From Methylibium sp. NZG (lineage in GTDB: Bacteria; Pseudomonadota; Gammaproteobacteria; Burkholderiales; Burkholderiaceae_C): a stretch of 64,000 nt of DNA. The position numbers were made by a program, and so were the translations under genes. Positions 29,484-38,879 of this stretch are shown piece after piece. The DNA is taken from the NCBI GenBank assembly GCA_001263235.1, contig LGRD01000032.1, positions 124,001 through 188,000 of the forward strand, read 5' to 3'. Position 1 is the stretch's first letter. The number at the start of each line of letters is the position of its first letter. The notes beneath the pieces were generated by a model. It was not told where the DNA came from and ran no database searches. It worked only from the letters and a program-made list of their open reading frames with translations.

Positions 29484-30269
29484 CTGCCCCCCCGAACCCT
29501 GACCGCCGCCGCCTGGGCCGTCATCGCCTTTCTGCACATCCCCCTTGCGCTGATCGTGCTGTACGCCTTCAGCGCCGAAGACAAAAGCTACGTCTTCCCG
29601 CCACCGGCCCTCACCACGCAATGGTTCGGCGTGGCATGGGAGCGCGAGGATGTGTGGGCCGCGATCAAGCTCAGTTTCGAAGTGGCCGCCTGGTCCACCG
29701 CCATCGCCATCGTCCTGGGCACCTTGGCCGCCGCCGCGCTCGCGCGCGCCAGCTTCTTCGGCCGCGACGCCATTTCGCTGCTGCTGATCCTGCCGATCGC
29801 GCTGCCCGGCGTTATCACCGGCATCGCGCTGCGTTCGGCGTTCGGCACGCTGCACATTCCGTTTTCGTTCTGGACCATCGTGATCGGCCACGCCACGTTC
29901 TGCGTCGTCGTGGTCTTTAACAACGCCATCGCGCGCCTGCGGCGGCTCAACCCGAACCTGATCGAAGCGTCGATGGACCTGGGCGCCGACGGTTTCCAGA
30001 CCGTGCGCTACATCGTGCTGCCGCAACTCGGCTCAGCGCTGCTGGCCGGCGCGCTGCTGGCGTTTGCGCTGAGCTTCGACGAGGTGATCGTCACCACCTT
30101 CACCGCAGGCCAGCAGACCACGTTGCCGATCTGGATGCTGCAAGAGCTGATCCGCCCGCGCCAGCGGCCCGTCACCAACGTGGTGGCGGTGGTGATCATC
30201 GCGCTGACCTTCGTGCCGATCCTCGGCGCGTACTACCTGACGCGAGCGGACGAACCCACGCAGCGCTGA
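29484..30269 (+). CDS. YdcV-like polyamine/putrescine ABC permease, stranded and without a clear start
   Basis: About 261 residues. The sequence follows E. coli YdcV nearly throughout: [43 protein letters not shown]-like [18 protein letters not shown], the EAA loop [18 protein letters not shown], and [12 protein letters not shown]. Six membrane helices are visible. No ATG, GTG or TTG lies in frame near the expected N-terminus; CTG 29484 or GTGs at 29307/29316 inside the inverted repeat are the only choices, and none has a good ribosome site. The partner genes ydcS, ydcT and ydcU are absent. It may be a 5'-altered relic, or it may be expressed from an unusual start. Confidence 0.65.
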   Translation: MPPRTLTAAAWAVIAFLHIPLALIVLYAFSAEDKSYVFPPPALTTQWFGVAWEREDVWAAIKLSFEVAAWSTAIAIVLGTLAAAALARASFFGRDAISLLLILPIALPGVITGIALRSAFGTLHIPFSFWTIVIGHATFCVVVVFNNAIARLRRLNPNLIEASMDLGADGFQTVRYIVLPQLGSALLAGALLAFALSFDEVIVTTFTAGQQTTLPIWMLQELIRPRQRPVTNVVAVVIIALTFVPILGAYYLTRADEPTQR

Positions 30270-30328
30270 GCTTTCGACAGACCCGACAGCGACCTGCCAT
30301 CTCAAGGAACATCTCAAGGAGAAGTGCC

Positions 30329-31795
30329 ATGCCCGACATCACCCTGCCCACCGACCTGCTGATCGACGGCGCCTTCGTGCGCGGCGAAGGCGACGCCGAA
30401 AAAGTGCTCAACCCGTCCACCGGAGAACTGTTGATCGCCTTGCCCGAAGCGTCAGCCGACCAGGTGCACAAGGCCGTGTCGGCCGCGCACCGTGCGTTCG
30501 ACAGCTGGAGCGAAACCACGCCGATGGAACGCTCGCGCCTGTTGCTCAAGTTGGCCGACGCGATCGAGGCGCGCGGCGAAGAATTTGCGCGGCTCGAATC
30601 GCTCAACTGCGGCAAGCCGTACGCGCGCGCGCTGGGCGACGAGATTCCGGCGGTGGCCGACTGTTTTCGCTACTTCGCCGGCGCGGCGCGTTGCGTCAGC
30701 GGCACCGTCGCCAATGAATACCTGGCCGGCTACACGAGCATGATCCGGCGCGACCCCATCGGCGTGGTCGGGTCGATCGCGCCATGGAACTACCCGCTGA
30801 TGATGGCCGCGTGGAAAATCGCGCCGCCGCTGGCCGCTGGCAACACGGTCGTCATCAAGCCGAGCGAGCAGACGCCGCTGACGACACTGCTGCTCGCCAA
30901 GGTGGCGGCCGAGATCTTTCCGAAAGGCGTGCTCAACGTCATCACCGGCCGTGGCGCGACGGTCGGCCAGCCGCTGGTGGAGCACCCGAAGGTCGCGATG
31001 GTGAGCTTGACCGGCGACGTGAGCACCGGCCGCAAGATTTTGCAAGCCGCCACCGGCACGCTCAAGCGCACGCACCTGGAGCTCGGCGGCAAGGCGCCGG
31101 TGATCGTGTTCGACGACGCCGACATCGCCTCGGTGGTCGAGGGCCTGCGCACCTTCGGCTACTACAACGCGGGGCAGGACTGCACGGCAGCGTGCCGCGT
31201 CTATGCGGGTGGCAAGGTGTACGACAAGCTGGTGGCGGATTTGTCGAGCGCCGTCAAGGGCATCAAGATGGGGCTGCAGGACGACCCCGACGCCGAAATC
31301 GGCCCGTTGATCAGCGACCGCCAGCGTAACCGCGTGGCCAGCTTCGTCGAACGCGCACAGATGACCGGGCACATGGAAATCACCGCTGGCGGCAAGGCCT
31401 GGGGCGGCCCGGCAAGCTCATCAGGCGCACCAGGCGGCGGCTTCTTCTACGAGCCGACCGTGGTGGCCGGCGCGCGGCAAGAAGACGAAATCGTCAAGCG
31501 CGAGGTGTTCGGCCCGGTGGTGAGCGTGACCCGCTTCACCGACACCGAACAAGCCATCGCCTGGGCCAACGACAGCGACTACGGCCTGGCGTCATCCGTG
31601 TGGACGCAAGACGTGGCCCGCGCGATGCGCGTGGCCAAGAAGCTGCAGTACGGCTGCACCTGGATCAACACGCACTTCATGCTGGTCAACGAAATGCCGC
31701 ACGGCGGCATGAAGTCGTCGGGCTACGGCAAGGACTTGAGCATGTATGCGCTGGAGGATTACACGGTGGCGCGGCATGTGATGATCAAGATGTGA
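30329..31795 (+). CDS. patD: gamma-aminobutyraldehyde dehydrogenase
   Basis: 488 residues, with AAGGAG eight bases before ATG 30329. It is an aldehyde dehydrogenase: [28 protein letters not shown], the general-base Glu in LELGGKAP, and the nucleophile Cys in [11 protein letters not shown]. The sequence follows E. coli PatD (YdcW) closely ([10 protein letters not shown] opening, [19 protein letters not shown] end). PatD oxidises 4-aminobutanal from putrescine to GABA. The ydcV-like gene lies 59 bases upstream, the same order as in the ydcSTUV-patD operon. A succinate-semialdehyde dehydrogenase at 34184 could act later in the route; no aminotransferase is in the window. Related betaine-aldehyde activity is possible. 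Confidence 0.85.
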   Translation: MPDITLPTDLLIDGAFVRGEGDAEKVLNPSTGELLIALPEASADQVHKAVSAAHRAFDSWSETTPMERSRLLLKLADAIEARGEEFARLESLNCGKPYARALGDEIPAVADCFRYFAGAARCVSGTVANEYLAGYTSMIRRDPIGVVGSIAPWNYPLMMAAWKIAPPLAAGNTVVIKPSEQTPLTTLLLAKVAAEIFPKGVLNVITGRGATVGQPLVEHPKVAMVSLTGDVSTGRKILQAATGTLKRTHLELGGKAPVIVFDDADIASVVEGLRTFGYYNAGQDCTAACRVYAGGKVYDKLVADLSSAVKGIKMGLQDDPDAEIGPLISDRQRNRVASFVERAQMTGHMEITAGGKAWGGPASSSGAPGGGFFYEPTVVAGARQEDEIVKREVFGPVVSVTRFTDTEQAIAWANDSDYGLASSVWTQDVARAMRVAKKLQYGCTWINTHFMLVNEMPHGGMKSSGYGKDLSMYALEDYTVARHVMIKM

Positions 31796-31810
31796 GGGGC
31801 CTGTTTTGGT

Positions 31811-31916
31811 CGATTTCACCTGCACGCGATACCGCGCCCTATCTCGCAGATTCGGGCGCAGAATGTGCCGCTTTCAGCAGGTGAATCGTCTCGCTTACAA
31901 TCTCGCAGGTGAAGCC
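31811..31916. promoter_or_regulatory. repeated sites and promoter upstream of the Fic gene
   Basis: CGATTTCACCTGC (31811-31823) and GCAGGTGAATCG (31877-31888) are inverted copies differing by one base, and GCAGGTGAAGCC (31905-31916) is a third partial copy covering the start codon. TACAAT (31896-31901) is a good -10 hexamer placed so that transcription would begin at or next to the GTG at 31909. This fits a repressible, possibly leaderless, promoter. Confidence 0.45.
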
Positions 31917-33207
31917 GCAGATCATCGAGCGATACGACGCCCCTCATCAGTTCGAACCGCTGATGCCTGGCGAACGCGCGCTCGCGCCGCTGCTGGAGCG
32001 GGCCAGCGACTTGGCGCGCTCGGCCACCGCGCTCGGGGCCGTCTCCAGCCATGCGGCGCAGCTCGAACTGCGCTCGTTGCTGCGCAGCATGAACTCGTAC
32101 TACACCAACCGCATCGAAGGTGAGCACACCCGCCCCAGCGACATTGAGCGCGCGCTGCAGCAAGACTTGTCTGGCAACGCCGAGTTGGCACGCAAGCAGC
32201 GCCTGGCGGTGGCGCACATCCGCACTGAGCAATGGTGCGAAGCCGAATTGGACGGCCGGCTGGCCGCCGAAGGCGCTGGCGCCGCTCGCAGGCTGTACTC
32301 GCCCGAAGCACTGACCTGGCTGCACCACGAGCTGTTCCGCGACTTGCCCGCAGCGGACTTGCGGCTCGCCGACGGCAGTGCGATGACGCCGGGCGCCTTT
32401 CGCCAGCGCGCGGTGGCCGTCGGCCGGCACGAAGCGCCGACCGCAGCGTCGCTGCCTGGCTTTTTGGCTCGCTGGGCAGAGGTCTACGGTCAGGCACGTC
32501 GTGGAGAAGCCGCGATCGTTGCGCTGGCGGCGGCGCACCACCGGCTGGCCTGGATGCACCCGTTCCTGGACGGCAATGGCCGAGTCGCGCGCCTGCACAC
32601 CCACTTGCTGCTGCGCGCTGCCGGGCTCACGAATGGCCTGTGGTCGCCGTTGCGCGGCTTTGCCCGCAGCGAAGATCGCTACAAGGCGCTGCTGCAAGCC
32701 GCAGACGAACATCGGCGCAACGACCTCGACGGCCGCGGCAACCTCACGCAAGCCGGGCTGGTCGACTGGATCGGTTACACGCTCGATGTGTGCATCGACC
32801 AGGTCGAGTTCATGGCCCGGCAGCTCGATGTCGCCAGCATGCGCAGCCGCATCGAGGCCGCGCTGGCCTTCGAGGTGTCGGCGGTGAAGTCGGGGGTGCG
32901 CGCGGAGGCGCTGATGCCGCTGCACTACCTGTTCGCCACCCAGGCCGAACTTGGGCGCGCCGAGTTCAAGACGATGACGGGCCTGGGCGAGCGGGTGGCG
33001 ACGGAAATGGTCTCGGTGCTGCTGCGCCGCGGTTTTGTGGCCACCGACTCAGCGTACGGCAAGCTGCGCTTTGCCGTGCCACGCCATGCGCTTCGGTTCT
33101 ACTTTCCTGCGCTCTGGCCGGAGGCCGAACAGGACGAGGCGATCCGACAGGCCGAGCAGGGCACGTCCGCCGTGCCAGCCGCGCGGCGGCGGGTCGTCAA
33201 GAGTTAG
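31909..33207 (+). CDS. Fic-domain protein (AMP-transferase family) with built-in inhibitory motif
   Basis: 432 residues from GTG 31909. The Fic core motif is HPFLDGNGRVAR with catalytic His217. An N-terminal TNRIEG (residues 66-71) matches the inhibitory [S/T]xxxE[G/N] helix that blocks ATP, making this a class II Fic protein of the large SoFic-like type. The C-terminal third (from ~340) looks like a winged helix (EFKTMTGLGERVATEMVSVL followed by LRRGFV). Fic enzymes usually AMPylate Tyr/Ser/Thr of a target protein; the target is unknown. The start is supported by a -10 hexamer nearly touching it. The neighbours are unrelated metabolic genes. Confidence 0.87.
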   Translation: MKPQIIERYDAPHQFEPLMPGERALAPLLERASDLARSATALGAVSSHAAQLELRSLLRSMNSYYTNRIEGEHTRPSDIERALQQDLSGNAELARKQRLAVAHIRTEQWCEAELDGRLAAEGAGAARRLYSPEALTWLHHELFRDLPAADLRLADGSAMTPGAFRQRAVAVGRHEAPTAASLPGFLARWAEVYGQARRGEAAIVALAAAHHRLAWMHPFLDGNGRVARLHTHLLLRAAGLTNGLWSPLRGFARSEDRYKALLQAADEHRRNDLDGRGNLTQAGLVDWIGYTLDVCIDQVEFMARQLDVASMRSRIEAALAFEVSAVKSGVRAEALMPLHYLFATQAELGRAEFKTMTGLGERVATEMVSVLLRRGFVATDSAYGKLRFAVPRHALRFYFPALWPEAEQDEAIRQAEQGTSAVPAARRRVVKS

Positions 33208-33253
33208 GCACTGCGTTCACGCACCTGCAATCATCAAAGCTCCGAAAGCCAAC

Positions 33254-34135
33254 ATGCGCGTAGAGGTAAACGGTGCTCGCCTCTTCTTCGAAACAGAAGG
33301 AACAAAGCTTCGGCTCGAGGACAGCTCGATGCGAGAGGCTCCTACGCTGCTCCTCTTGCACGGAGGGCCTGGGGCAGATCACTCCATCTATCGACCGGCG
33401 TTTTCAGCGCTGTCGGATGTCGCACAGATCATCTATCTTGACCACCGGGGCAACGGCAGAAGTGATAGCGGCTCGAAGGAGTCGTGGACCCTCGGCCAGT
33501 GGGCCGACGATGTGAAGGCCTTCTGCGATGCACTCGACATTCAAAAACCCATCGTCTACGGAGCTTCCTTTGGCGGCGTGGTCGCCATGGCGTATGCCAC
33601 TCGCTACCTTGCACACCCTCAGGCACTGGTTCTTGTGAGCACGACAGCACAGGCGACCTCGCACACGGCGGCAAAGGTTGCCATGTTCGGTCGGCTCGGC
33701 GGCCCTGAGGCGGCCGAACTCGCCCATCGCCGCTTCGTATCGGGAGACACAAGCCCTGAAGTTCTGGGTGCTTGGCTGAAGGTCGCGGTTCCTCTCTATA
33801 CGCAAACCGCTGCGCAGCCTGGCGAGATGGAGCGCATCTTGATGAACCGCGATGCAACAGCCTGGTTCAACCGAGTCGGCGGCAAGGGCCGGGCGTTCGA
33901 CATGCTCGCAGAGCTGTCAAGAGTTCAGTGCCCGACACTTGTTCTCGGGGGCCAGTTGGACCCGATGCTGCCGATCGCATGCCAACGCGACATCGCGCAT
34001 GCGCTGATGCCCAGCCTCGTGACATACCGTGAGTTCGAACGTTGCGGGCACGGTGTCATTCCAGACGTGCCTGACCAAGCGATTCCGCTTCTGCGAGAGT
34101 TTGTAATCCAGCAGAGCCGTCCATCCACCCAGTGA
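33254..34135 (+). CDS. alpha/beta hydrolase, proline-iminopeptidase-like
   Basis: 293 residues. The family features are HGGPG (36-40, oxyanion hole), LDHRGNGRS, the nucleophile elbow GASFGG with Ser105, the acid Asp236 in LGGQLDPMLP and His266 in CGHGV. The HGGPG/DHRGNGRSD pair is typical of S33-family peptidases and related esterases, so an aminopeptidase role is possible but not certain. The base composition is noticeably less GC-rich than the flanks, suggesting recent transfer. No partner genes are evident. Confidence 0.8.
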   Translation: MRVEVNGARLFFETEGTKLRLEDSSMREAPTLLLLHGGPGADHSIYRPAFSALSDVAQIIYLDHRGNGRSDSGSKESWTLGQWADDVKAFCDALDIQKPIVYGASFGGVVAMAYATRYLAHPQALVLVSTTAQATSHTAAKVAMFGRLGGPEAAELAHRRFVSGDTSPEVLGAWLKVAVPLYTQTAAQPGEMERILMNRDATAWFNRVGGKGRAFDMLAELSRVQCPTLVLGGQLDPMLPIACQRDIAHALMPSLVTYREFERCGHGVIPDVPDQAIPLLREFVIQQSRPSTQ

Positions 34136-34183
34136 CGCTTGGCTCCTGGCGCAAGCCAAACAAAGCGCTTGCCTGCCGGCCTG

Positions 34184-35638
34184 TCAAATCCCGAGGATCG
34201 ACACCGCCTTGGTGACGAGATACGCCTCCATCGCCTCCGGCCCACCCTCCGAGCCGTAGCCCGAGTCCTTCACGCCGCCGAATGGCATCTCGGCCGACGG
34301 CAGTGCCGGCTGGTTGACCCACAGCATGCCGAGTTCGAGACGCTGCGAAAGAACGTGCGCGGTCTTGATCGACTTGGTAAAGGCATAACCGGCGAGGCCG
34401 TATGGCAGGCGGTTGGCTTCGGCAATCGCTTCGTCGAGCGTATCGAAACCGCGCACCGCGGCCACCGGGCCGAAGGGTTCGTTGTTGAAGATGTCGGCGT
34501 TCAGCGGCACGTCGGTCAGCACCGTCGGCGCGAAGAAGTTGCCGGCGCTGCCGACACGCTCGCCGCCGGTCGCGACCTTGGCGCCCTTGGCGCGGGCGTC
34601 TTCCATGATCTTGGCCATCGCGGTCACGCGGCGCGGGTTGGCCAGCGGGCCGATCGTCGTGCCTTCGGCCAGGCCGTCGCCGAGCTTCAGGCCTTCGGCA
34701 TGCTTGACGAGCGCTTGCGCAAATGCCTCGCGCAGGCTGTTGTGCACGAGAAAGCGCGTCGGCGAGATGCACACCTGCCCCGCGTTGCGGAACTTGGCTG
34801 CGCCGGCCGCCTTCACGGCCAACGCCACGTCGGCATCTTCCGCCACGATCACCGGCGCGTGGCCGCCCAGCTCCATCGTCACGCGCTTCATGTGCTGGCC
34901 GGCAAGTGCGGCGAGCTGCTTGCCCACCGGCGTGGAGCCGGTGAAGGTGACCTTGCGGATGATCGGGCTGGCGATCAGGTGGTTCGAGATTTCGGCCGGG
35001 TTGCCGAACACCAGGCCCAGCGTGCCGGCCGGGATGCCGGCGTCGACGAACGCCTGCACCAGCGCGGCCGGCGAGGCGGGCGTTTCTTCAGGCGCCTTGA
35101 CGAGGAACGAGCAGCCGGTGGCCAGCGCCGCGCCCATCTTGCGCACCATCTGGTTGATGGGGAAGTTCCACGGCGTGAACGCCGCCACTGGGCCGACCGG
35201 CTCCTTCAGCACGATCTGCTGCGCCGCCAGGTTGCGCGAGGGCACGATGCGGCCATACACGCGCCGGCCTTCGTCGGCGAACCAGTCGATGATGTCGGCG
35301 CCGGCCAGCACCTCGCCGCGCGCCTCGGCCAGCGGCTTGCCTTGCTCTTGCGTCAACAGCCGCGCGATGCCGTCGGCGCGCTCGCGCAGCAGCGCGGCAG
35401 CTCGGCGCATCACGGCCGAGCGCTCGTGCGCCGAGGTGTTGCGCCACGCGTCGAAGCCGCGTTGCGCCGCCGCCAGCGCGCGGTCCAGGTCGGCAATGCT
35501 GGCGTGGGCGACGCGGCCGATCTCCTGGCCGGTGGCGGGGTTGACGACGGGCAGCGTCTTGCCGCCGGTGGCGTCGGCCCACTCGCCGGCGATCAGCAGG
35601 CGGGTGTTGGGATAGGTTGTGGTCGTTGCGGTGTTCAT
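34184..35638 (-). CDS. gabD: NAD(P)-dependent succinate-semialdehyde dehydrogenase
   Basis: 484 residues. Aldehyde dehydrogenase features: [16 protein letters not shown], the NAD loop [11 protein letters not shown], the general-base Glu in TMELGGHAP, the catalytic Cys in [12 protein letters not shown], and the C-terminal [15 protein letters not shown]. The length and FTPWNFP block fit GabD-type enzymes, which oxidise succinate semialdehyde to succinate in GABA breakdown. Context agrees, since a putrescine/GABA enzyme (patD) lies nearby, but the substrate could be another semialdehyde. It is oriented toward the hydrolase gene and is upstream-adjacent to a dispersed repeat and a LysR gene. Confidence 0.8.
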   Translation of the reverse strand: MNTATTTTYPNTRLLIAGEWADATGGKTLPVVNPATGQEIGRVAHASIADLDRALAAAQRGFDAWRNTSAHERSAVMRRAAALLRERADGIARLLTQEQGKPLAEARGEVLAGADIIDWFADEGRRVYGRIVPSRNLAAQQIVLKEPVGPVAAFTPWNFPINQMVRKMGAALATGCSFLVKAPEETPASPAALVQAFVDAGIPAGTLGLVFGNPAEISNHLIASPIIRKVTFTGSTPVGKQLAALAGQHMKRVTMELGGHAPVIVAEDADVALAVKAAGAAKFRNAGQVCISPTRFLVHNSLREAFAQALVKHAEGLKLGDGLAEGTTIGPLANPRRVTAMAKIMEDARAKGAKVATGGERVGSAGNFFAPTVLTDVPLNADIFNNEPFGPVAAVRGFDTLDEAIAEANRLPYGLAGYAFTKSIKTAHVLSQRLELGMLWVNQPALPSAEMPFGGVKDSGYGSEGGPEAMEAYLVTKAVSILGI

Positions 35639-35742
35639 CGGCGTAGGGTCATGCGTGGGTGAAAGCTGCGAGTGTAAAAGGGGCAGGTCGATGCCCCTTC
35701 AGGTGGCATGAATCGACGCATCAAGCGACGGTCGCGGAACCG

Positions 35743-35811
35743 GCTTTGCCGGGCCGCTGGCCGGCCTCCTGGGGGGGAGCGCCGAAGGCGCTTCGGGGGG
35801 GTCAACATTCA
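35743..35811. repeat. dispersed GC-rich intergenic repeat, copy 2
   Basis: GGGCCGCTGGCC, CCTCCTGGGGGGGAGCGCC, GAAGGCGCTTC and GGGGGGGTCA follow the block order of copy 1. It lies between the gabD start and the 3' end of the LysR gene, and abuts the LysR stop. Confidence 0.5.
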
Positions 35812-36729
35812 CGCCCGCCGCGAGCGCGACTGCTCGCGCGCGAGTTCGATGAACTCGGTGGCCGCGGCCTTCAGGCCCGAGCCGCGGCGCCACACCAGGC
35901 CGACGTCGACCGCCGGGATCTCGTCGCGCAGGCGGCGCACTTCGACGTGTTCGGCGTCGAGCGTCCAAGGCCGGTACAGAAAGTCGGGCAGTACCGCGAT
36001 GCCGGCGCCCGCACCCACGAGCGAGCGCACCGCTTCGAGCGACGCGGTGCGCAAAATCGTGCGCGGCTTCAGCTGGTGGCGCGCCCACACGCCGGCCATC
36101 AGCTCGTCGATGCGGTCGGCCTCCAGCACGATCTGGTCGCACGCGGCGCAGTCGGCCAGCGTGATCTCGTCGGCTTGCGTCAGCGCGTGGTTGGACGGCA
36201 GCCACACGCGGTTGGGGCTGCGCGTCAGTACCTCGGCCAACATCGCCTGCGGCTCGGTCAGCGCGTTGCTGACCATGATCGCCACGTCGAGCTCGCCGTT
36301 GATCAGCAGGTGTTCTAGGAAGCGCGGGCTGTCTTCGGTGACGAACACCTCCACGCCGGGGCAACTGCGCCGGAAGCGGCTGAACAACTCGGCCAGGTAG
36401 TAGCCCGCCACCAGACTCGTCACGCCCACGCTCAGCACGCCCGCCAGGCCGGTGCCCGAATCCACCGCGTGCAGCCGCAGCGCGTCGGCGACCGAGCCGT
36501 TGACCTTGCGTGCGCTGACCAGAAAGCGGTGGCCTTGCGGCGTCAGCGTCATGCCCTTGGAGCTGCGCTCGAACAGGCTGCTGCCGAGTTCGGCTTCGAG
36601 TTCGAGCAGGCTCTTGGTGAGTGCGCTCTGGGCGATGTTGAGCATGCGCGAGGCGGCGGCCACCGAGCCGCTTTCGGCCACCGCGATGAAGTAGCGGAAC
36701 TGGCGCAGCGTGACTCGGCGGTGGCTCAT
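35809..36729 (-). CDS. LysR-type transcriptional regulator
   Basis: 306 residues. The winged helix is standard (LRQFRYFIAVAESGSVAAAS, AQSALTKSLLELEAELGSSL, GMTLTPQGHRFL). The effector domain begins near residue 95 (GVLSVGVTSLVAGYYLAEL) with IAVLPDFL near the end. It resembles regulators of aromatic or organic-acid genes, but no inducer can be named. gabD (same strand, downstream in the direction of transcription) and the acetoacetyl-CoA synthetase gene just upstream are the nearest candidate targets. Confidence 0.88.
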   Translation of the reverse strand: MSHRRVTLRQFRYFIAVAESGSVAAASRMLNIAQSALTKSLLELEAELGSSLFERSSKGMTLTPQGHRFLVSARKVNGSVADALRLHAVDSGTGLAGVLSVGVTSLVAGYYLAELFSRFRRSCPGVEVFVTEDSPRFLEHLLINGELDVAIMVSNALTEPQAMLAEVLTRSPNRVWLPSNHALTQADEITLADCAACDQIVLEADRIDELMAGVWARHQLKPRTILRTASLEAVRSLVGAGAGIAVLPDFLYRPWTLDAEHVEVRRLRDEIPAVDVGLVWRRGSGLKAAATEFIELAREQSRSRRA

Positions 36730-36766
36730 CGGCCACCGCCGACGCAGATGAGCCGCGCCGCGCGAC

Positions 36767-38863
36767 TCATGCCTTGGCGCTGGCCTGCGACTGCCGGTGC
36801 CGCGCCGCGAAGTGGGCGAACCACACCACGCAGTCGGCGTTGGCCATCGCGTCGAGCTTGAACACCTGCTCGGGGGCGGCGCCCATCAGCAGCTTCTTGA
36901 CGGGCAGCTCCATCTTCTTGCCCGACAGCGTGCGCGGGACCGCGCTGACCTGGAAGATCTCGTTGGGCACATGGCGTGGTGTCAGCGCGGTCTTGATGGC
37001 CTCGCGCAGCCGCTTGGTCAGCGCAGCGTCCAGCATCAATCCGTCGCGCAGCACCACGAACAGCGGCATGTAGCTGTCGCGGCCCAGGTACTCCAGGTCG
37101 ACGACCAGGCTGTCGAGCACCTCGGGCAGCGCCTCGACCGCGCGGTACAACTCCGACGTGCCCATGCGGATGCCGTGGCGGTTGATCGTCGCGTCGCTGC
37201 GGCCGTAGATGATCGCGCCGCCGCGCGGGGTGATGCGGATCCAGTCGCCGTGGCGCCAGACACCCGGGTACATGTCGAAGTAGCTGTCGTGGTAGCGGCG
37301 GCCGTCCTTGTCGTTCCAGAAGTACAGCGGCATCGAAGGCATGGGCTTGGTGCAGACCAGCTCGCCGACTTCATCGGTCAGCGGCCTGCCCTTGCCACTT
37401 GTATCGGGTTCGCTCCACGCCTCCACCGTCGCGCCCAGGCAGCGGCATTGCATCTCGCCTTCGACCACCGGCAAGGTCGGCAAGCCGGCCACAAAGGCGC
37501 CGGCAAAGTCGGTGCCGCCGGACATCGGCGTGAGCCAGATGTCTTGGCCGTCCACCTTCGGCATCTGCTCCCAGACCCAGCGGTAGCCGTCGATGGCGAG
37601 CGGCGAACCGGTGGAGCCGATCGCGCGCAGGTTCGACAGATCGGCATGTTTGGCAGGCTCGACGCCGGCCTTCAGGCAGCTCGCAAAGAACGCCGCGCCC
37701 GCGCCGAAGAACGTCACGCGGGCATCGGCTGCAAAGCGCCAGAGCGTGGTCCAGTCGGGCTGGCCGGCCTTGCCGCTGGGGTTGCCGTCGTAGATGCAAA
37801 TGGTCGTGCCGCACAGCAGCCCGGCCATCTGCGAGTTCCACATGATCCAGCCGGTGGAGCTGTACCAGTGGTAGCGGTCACCGACGTCGGCGCTGGCGCC
37901 CAGGTTGTTGTGGAAGCTGAACGCCTTCAGCGCTTCGAGCATCACGCCGCCGTGCCCGTGCACGATCGGCTTGGGCAAGCCGGTGGTGCCGCTGGAGTAG
38001 ACGACCCACAGCGGGTGGTCGATGGGCAGCCAGCTCGGTGCGAGCGTTGCGTCGATGTCGGCGGTGAGCGCATCGAAGTCGTGCACCGTGCGTGCCGCGC
38101 TCAACCGTTCTGTCGGCGGCTTTGTCGGCGGCTCTGTGGGCACCGCGGCCGGCAGCGCCGCATCGCGATTCAAGTAGCGCAGCAGCACCACGTCGCGCAC
38201 GCTCGGCAACTGGTCGAGCAGGCCTTGCAGCACCGGCAGCCGGTCGTGCGCCACACCGCCGTAGGCGTAGCCGTCGCACGCGATCAACATCACCGGCTCG
38301 ATTTGCGCAAAGCGGTCGAGCACCGCCACCGGCCCCATGTCGGGCGAGCAGACCGACCAGATCGCGCCCACGCTGGCCACCGCCAGAAAGGCCACCGCAG
38401 TGTGCGGCGTGTTTGGCAGAATTGCGCACACGCGGTCGCCCGGCTGCACCCCCAGCCGCTTCAGGTGCGCCGCCAGCGAGGCGACTTCGGCGCGCAGTGC
38501 CGGCCAGCCGATCTGCTGCATTTCGCCACGCTGCTGCATCGCCTCGTTCTGGAAGACGATGGCCGGGTGGCCCGCCGCATGGGCCACGTCGGCGTGGCGG
38601 AACACCTGCTGCACGTAGTTGACCTGCGCGCCGGGGAACCAGCGCGCGCCGGGCAACACCTCGTCCACCAGCACGGTCTCGAAGGGCGTGGGCGATTGCA
38701 CGTCGAAGTACTCCCACACCGAGCCCCAGAAGGCGCGCAGGTCGCCCACCGACCAGCGCCACAACGCGTCGTAGCCGGCCGTGGTGCTCGCGTCGAAGTG
38801 CAGCCCGCGGCGCTCGGCCAGCCAGCGGGTGTAGCGGGTGATCTGGGGTTCGGGCAGGGTCAT
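36767..38863 (-). CDS. aacS: acetoacetyl-CoA synthetase
   Basis: 698 residues, larger than acetyl-CoA synthetase and typical for AacS. AMP-forming motifs: VVYSSGTTGLPKPIVHGHGG (A3), YHWYSSTGWIMWN, IGSTGSPL, the SGGTDFAGAF block, HGDWIRITPRGGAIIYGRSD and the acylation Lys in LSGKKMELPVKK. The N-terminal YDALWRWSVGDLRAFWGSVW matches the AacS cap. It activates acetoacetate to acetoacetyl-CoA, feeding ketone bodies or polyhydroxybutyrate breakdown products into central metabolism. A Pro/Thr-rich insertion (TEPPTKPPTERLS) in the middle is species-specific. It is upstream of the LysR gene, same strand. Confidence 0.92.
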   Translation of the reverse strand: MTLPEPQITRYTRWLAERRGLHFDASTTAGYDALWRWSVGDLRAFWGSVWEYFDVQSPTPFETVLVDEVLPGARWFPGAQVNYVQQVFRHADVAHAAGHPAIVFQNEAMQQRGEMQQIGWPALRAEVASLAAHLKRLGVQPGDRVCAILPNTPHTAVAFLAVASVGAIWSVCSPDMGPVAVLDRFAQIEPVMLIACDGYAYGGVAHDRLPVLQGLLDQLPSVRDVVLLRYLNRDAALPAAVPTEPPTKPPTERLSAARTVHDFDALTADIDATLAPSWLPIDHPLWVVYSSGTTGLPKPIVHGHGGVMLEALKAFSFHNNLGASADVGDRYHWYSSTGWIMWNSQMAGLLCGTTICIYDGNPSGKAGQPDWTTLWRFAADARVTFFGAGAAFFASCLKAGVEPAKHADLSNLRAIGSTGSPLAIDGYRWVWEQMPKVDGQDIWLTPMSGGTDFAGAFVAGLPTLPVVEGEMQCRCLGATVEAWSEPDTSGKGRPLTDEVGELVCTKPMPSMPLYFWNDKDGRRYHDSYFDMYPGVWRHGDWIRITPRGGAIIYGRSDATINRHGIRMGTSELYRAVEALPEVLDSLVVDLEYLGRDSYMPLFVVLRDGLMLDAALTKRLREAIKTALTPRHVPNEIFQVSAVPRTLSGKKMELPVKKLLMGAAPEQVFKLDAMANADCVVWFAHFAARHRQSQASAKA

Positions 38864-38879
38864 GGGCAGGCAGTCCGGG

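Noticed and set aside
34139-35662. 507-codon plus-strand frame opposite the succinate-semialdehyde dehydrogenase
   Set aside because: Shadow of a gene with intact catalytic Cys and Glu motifs on the minus strand.
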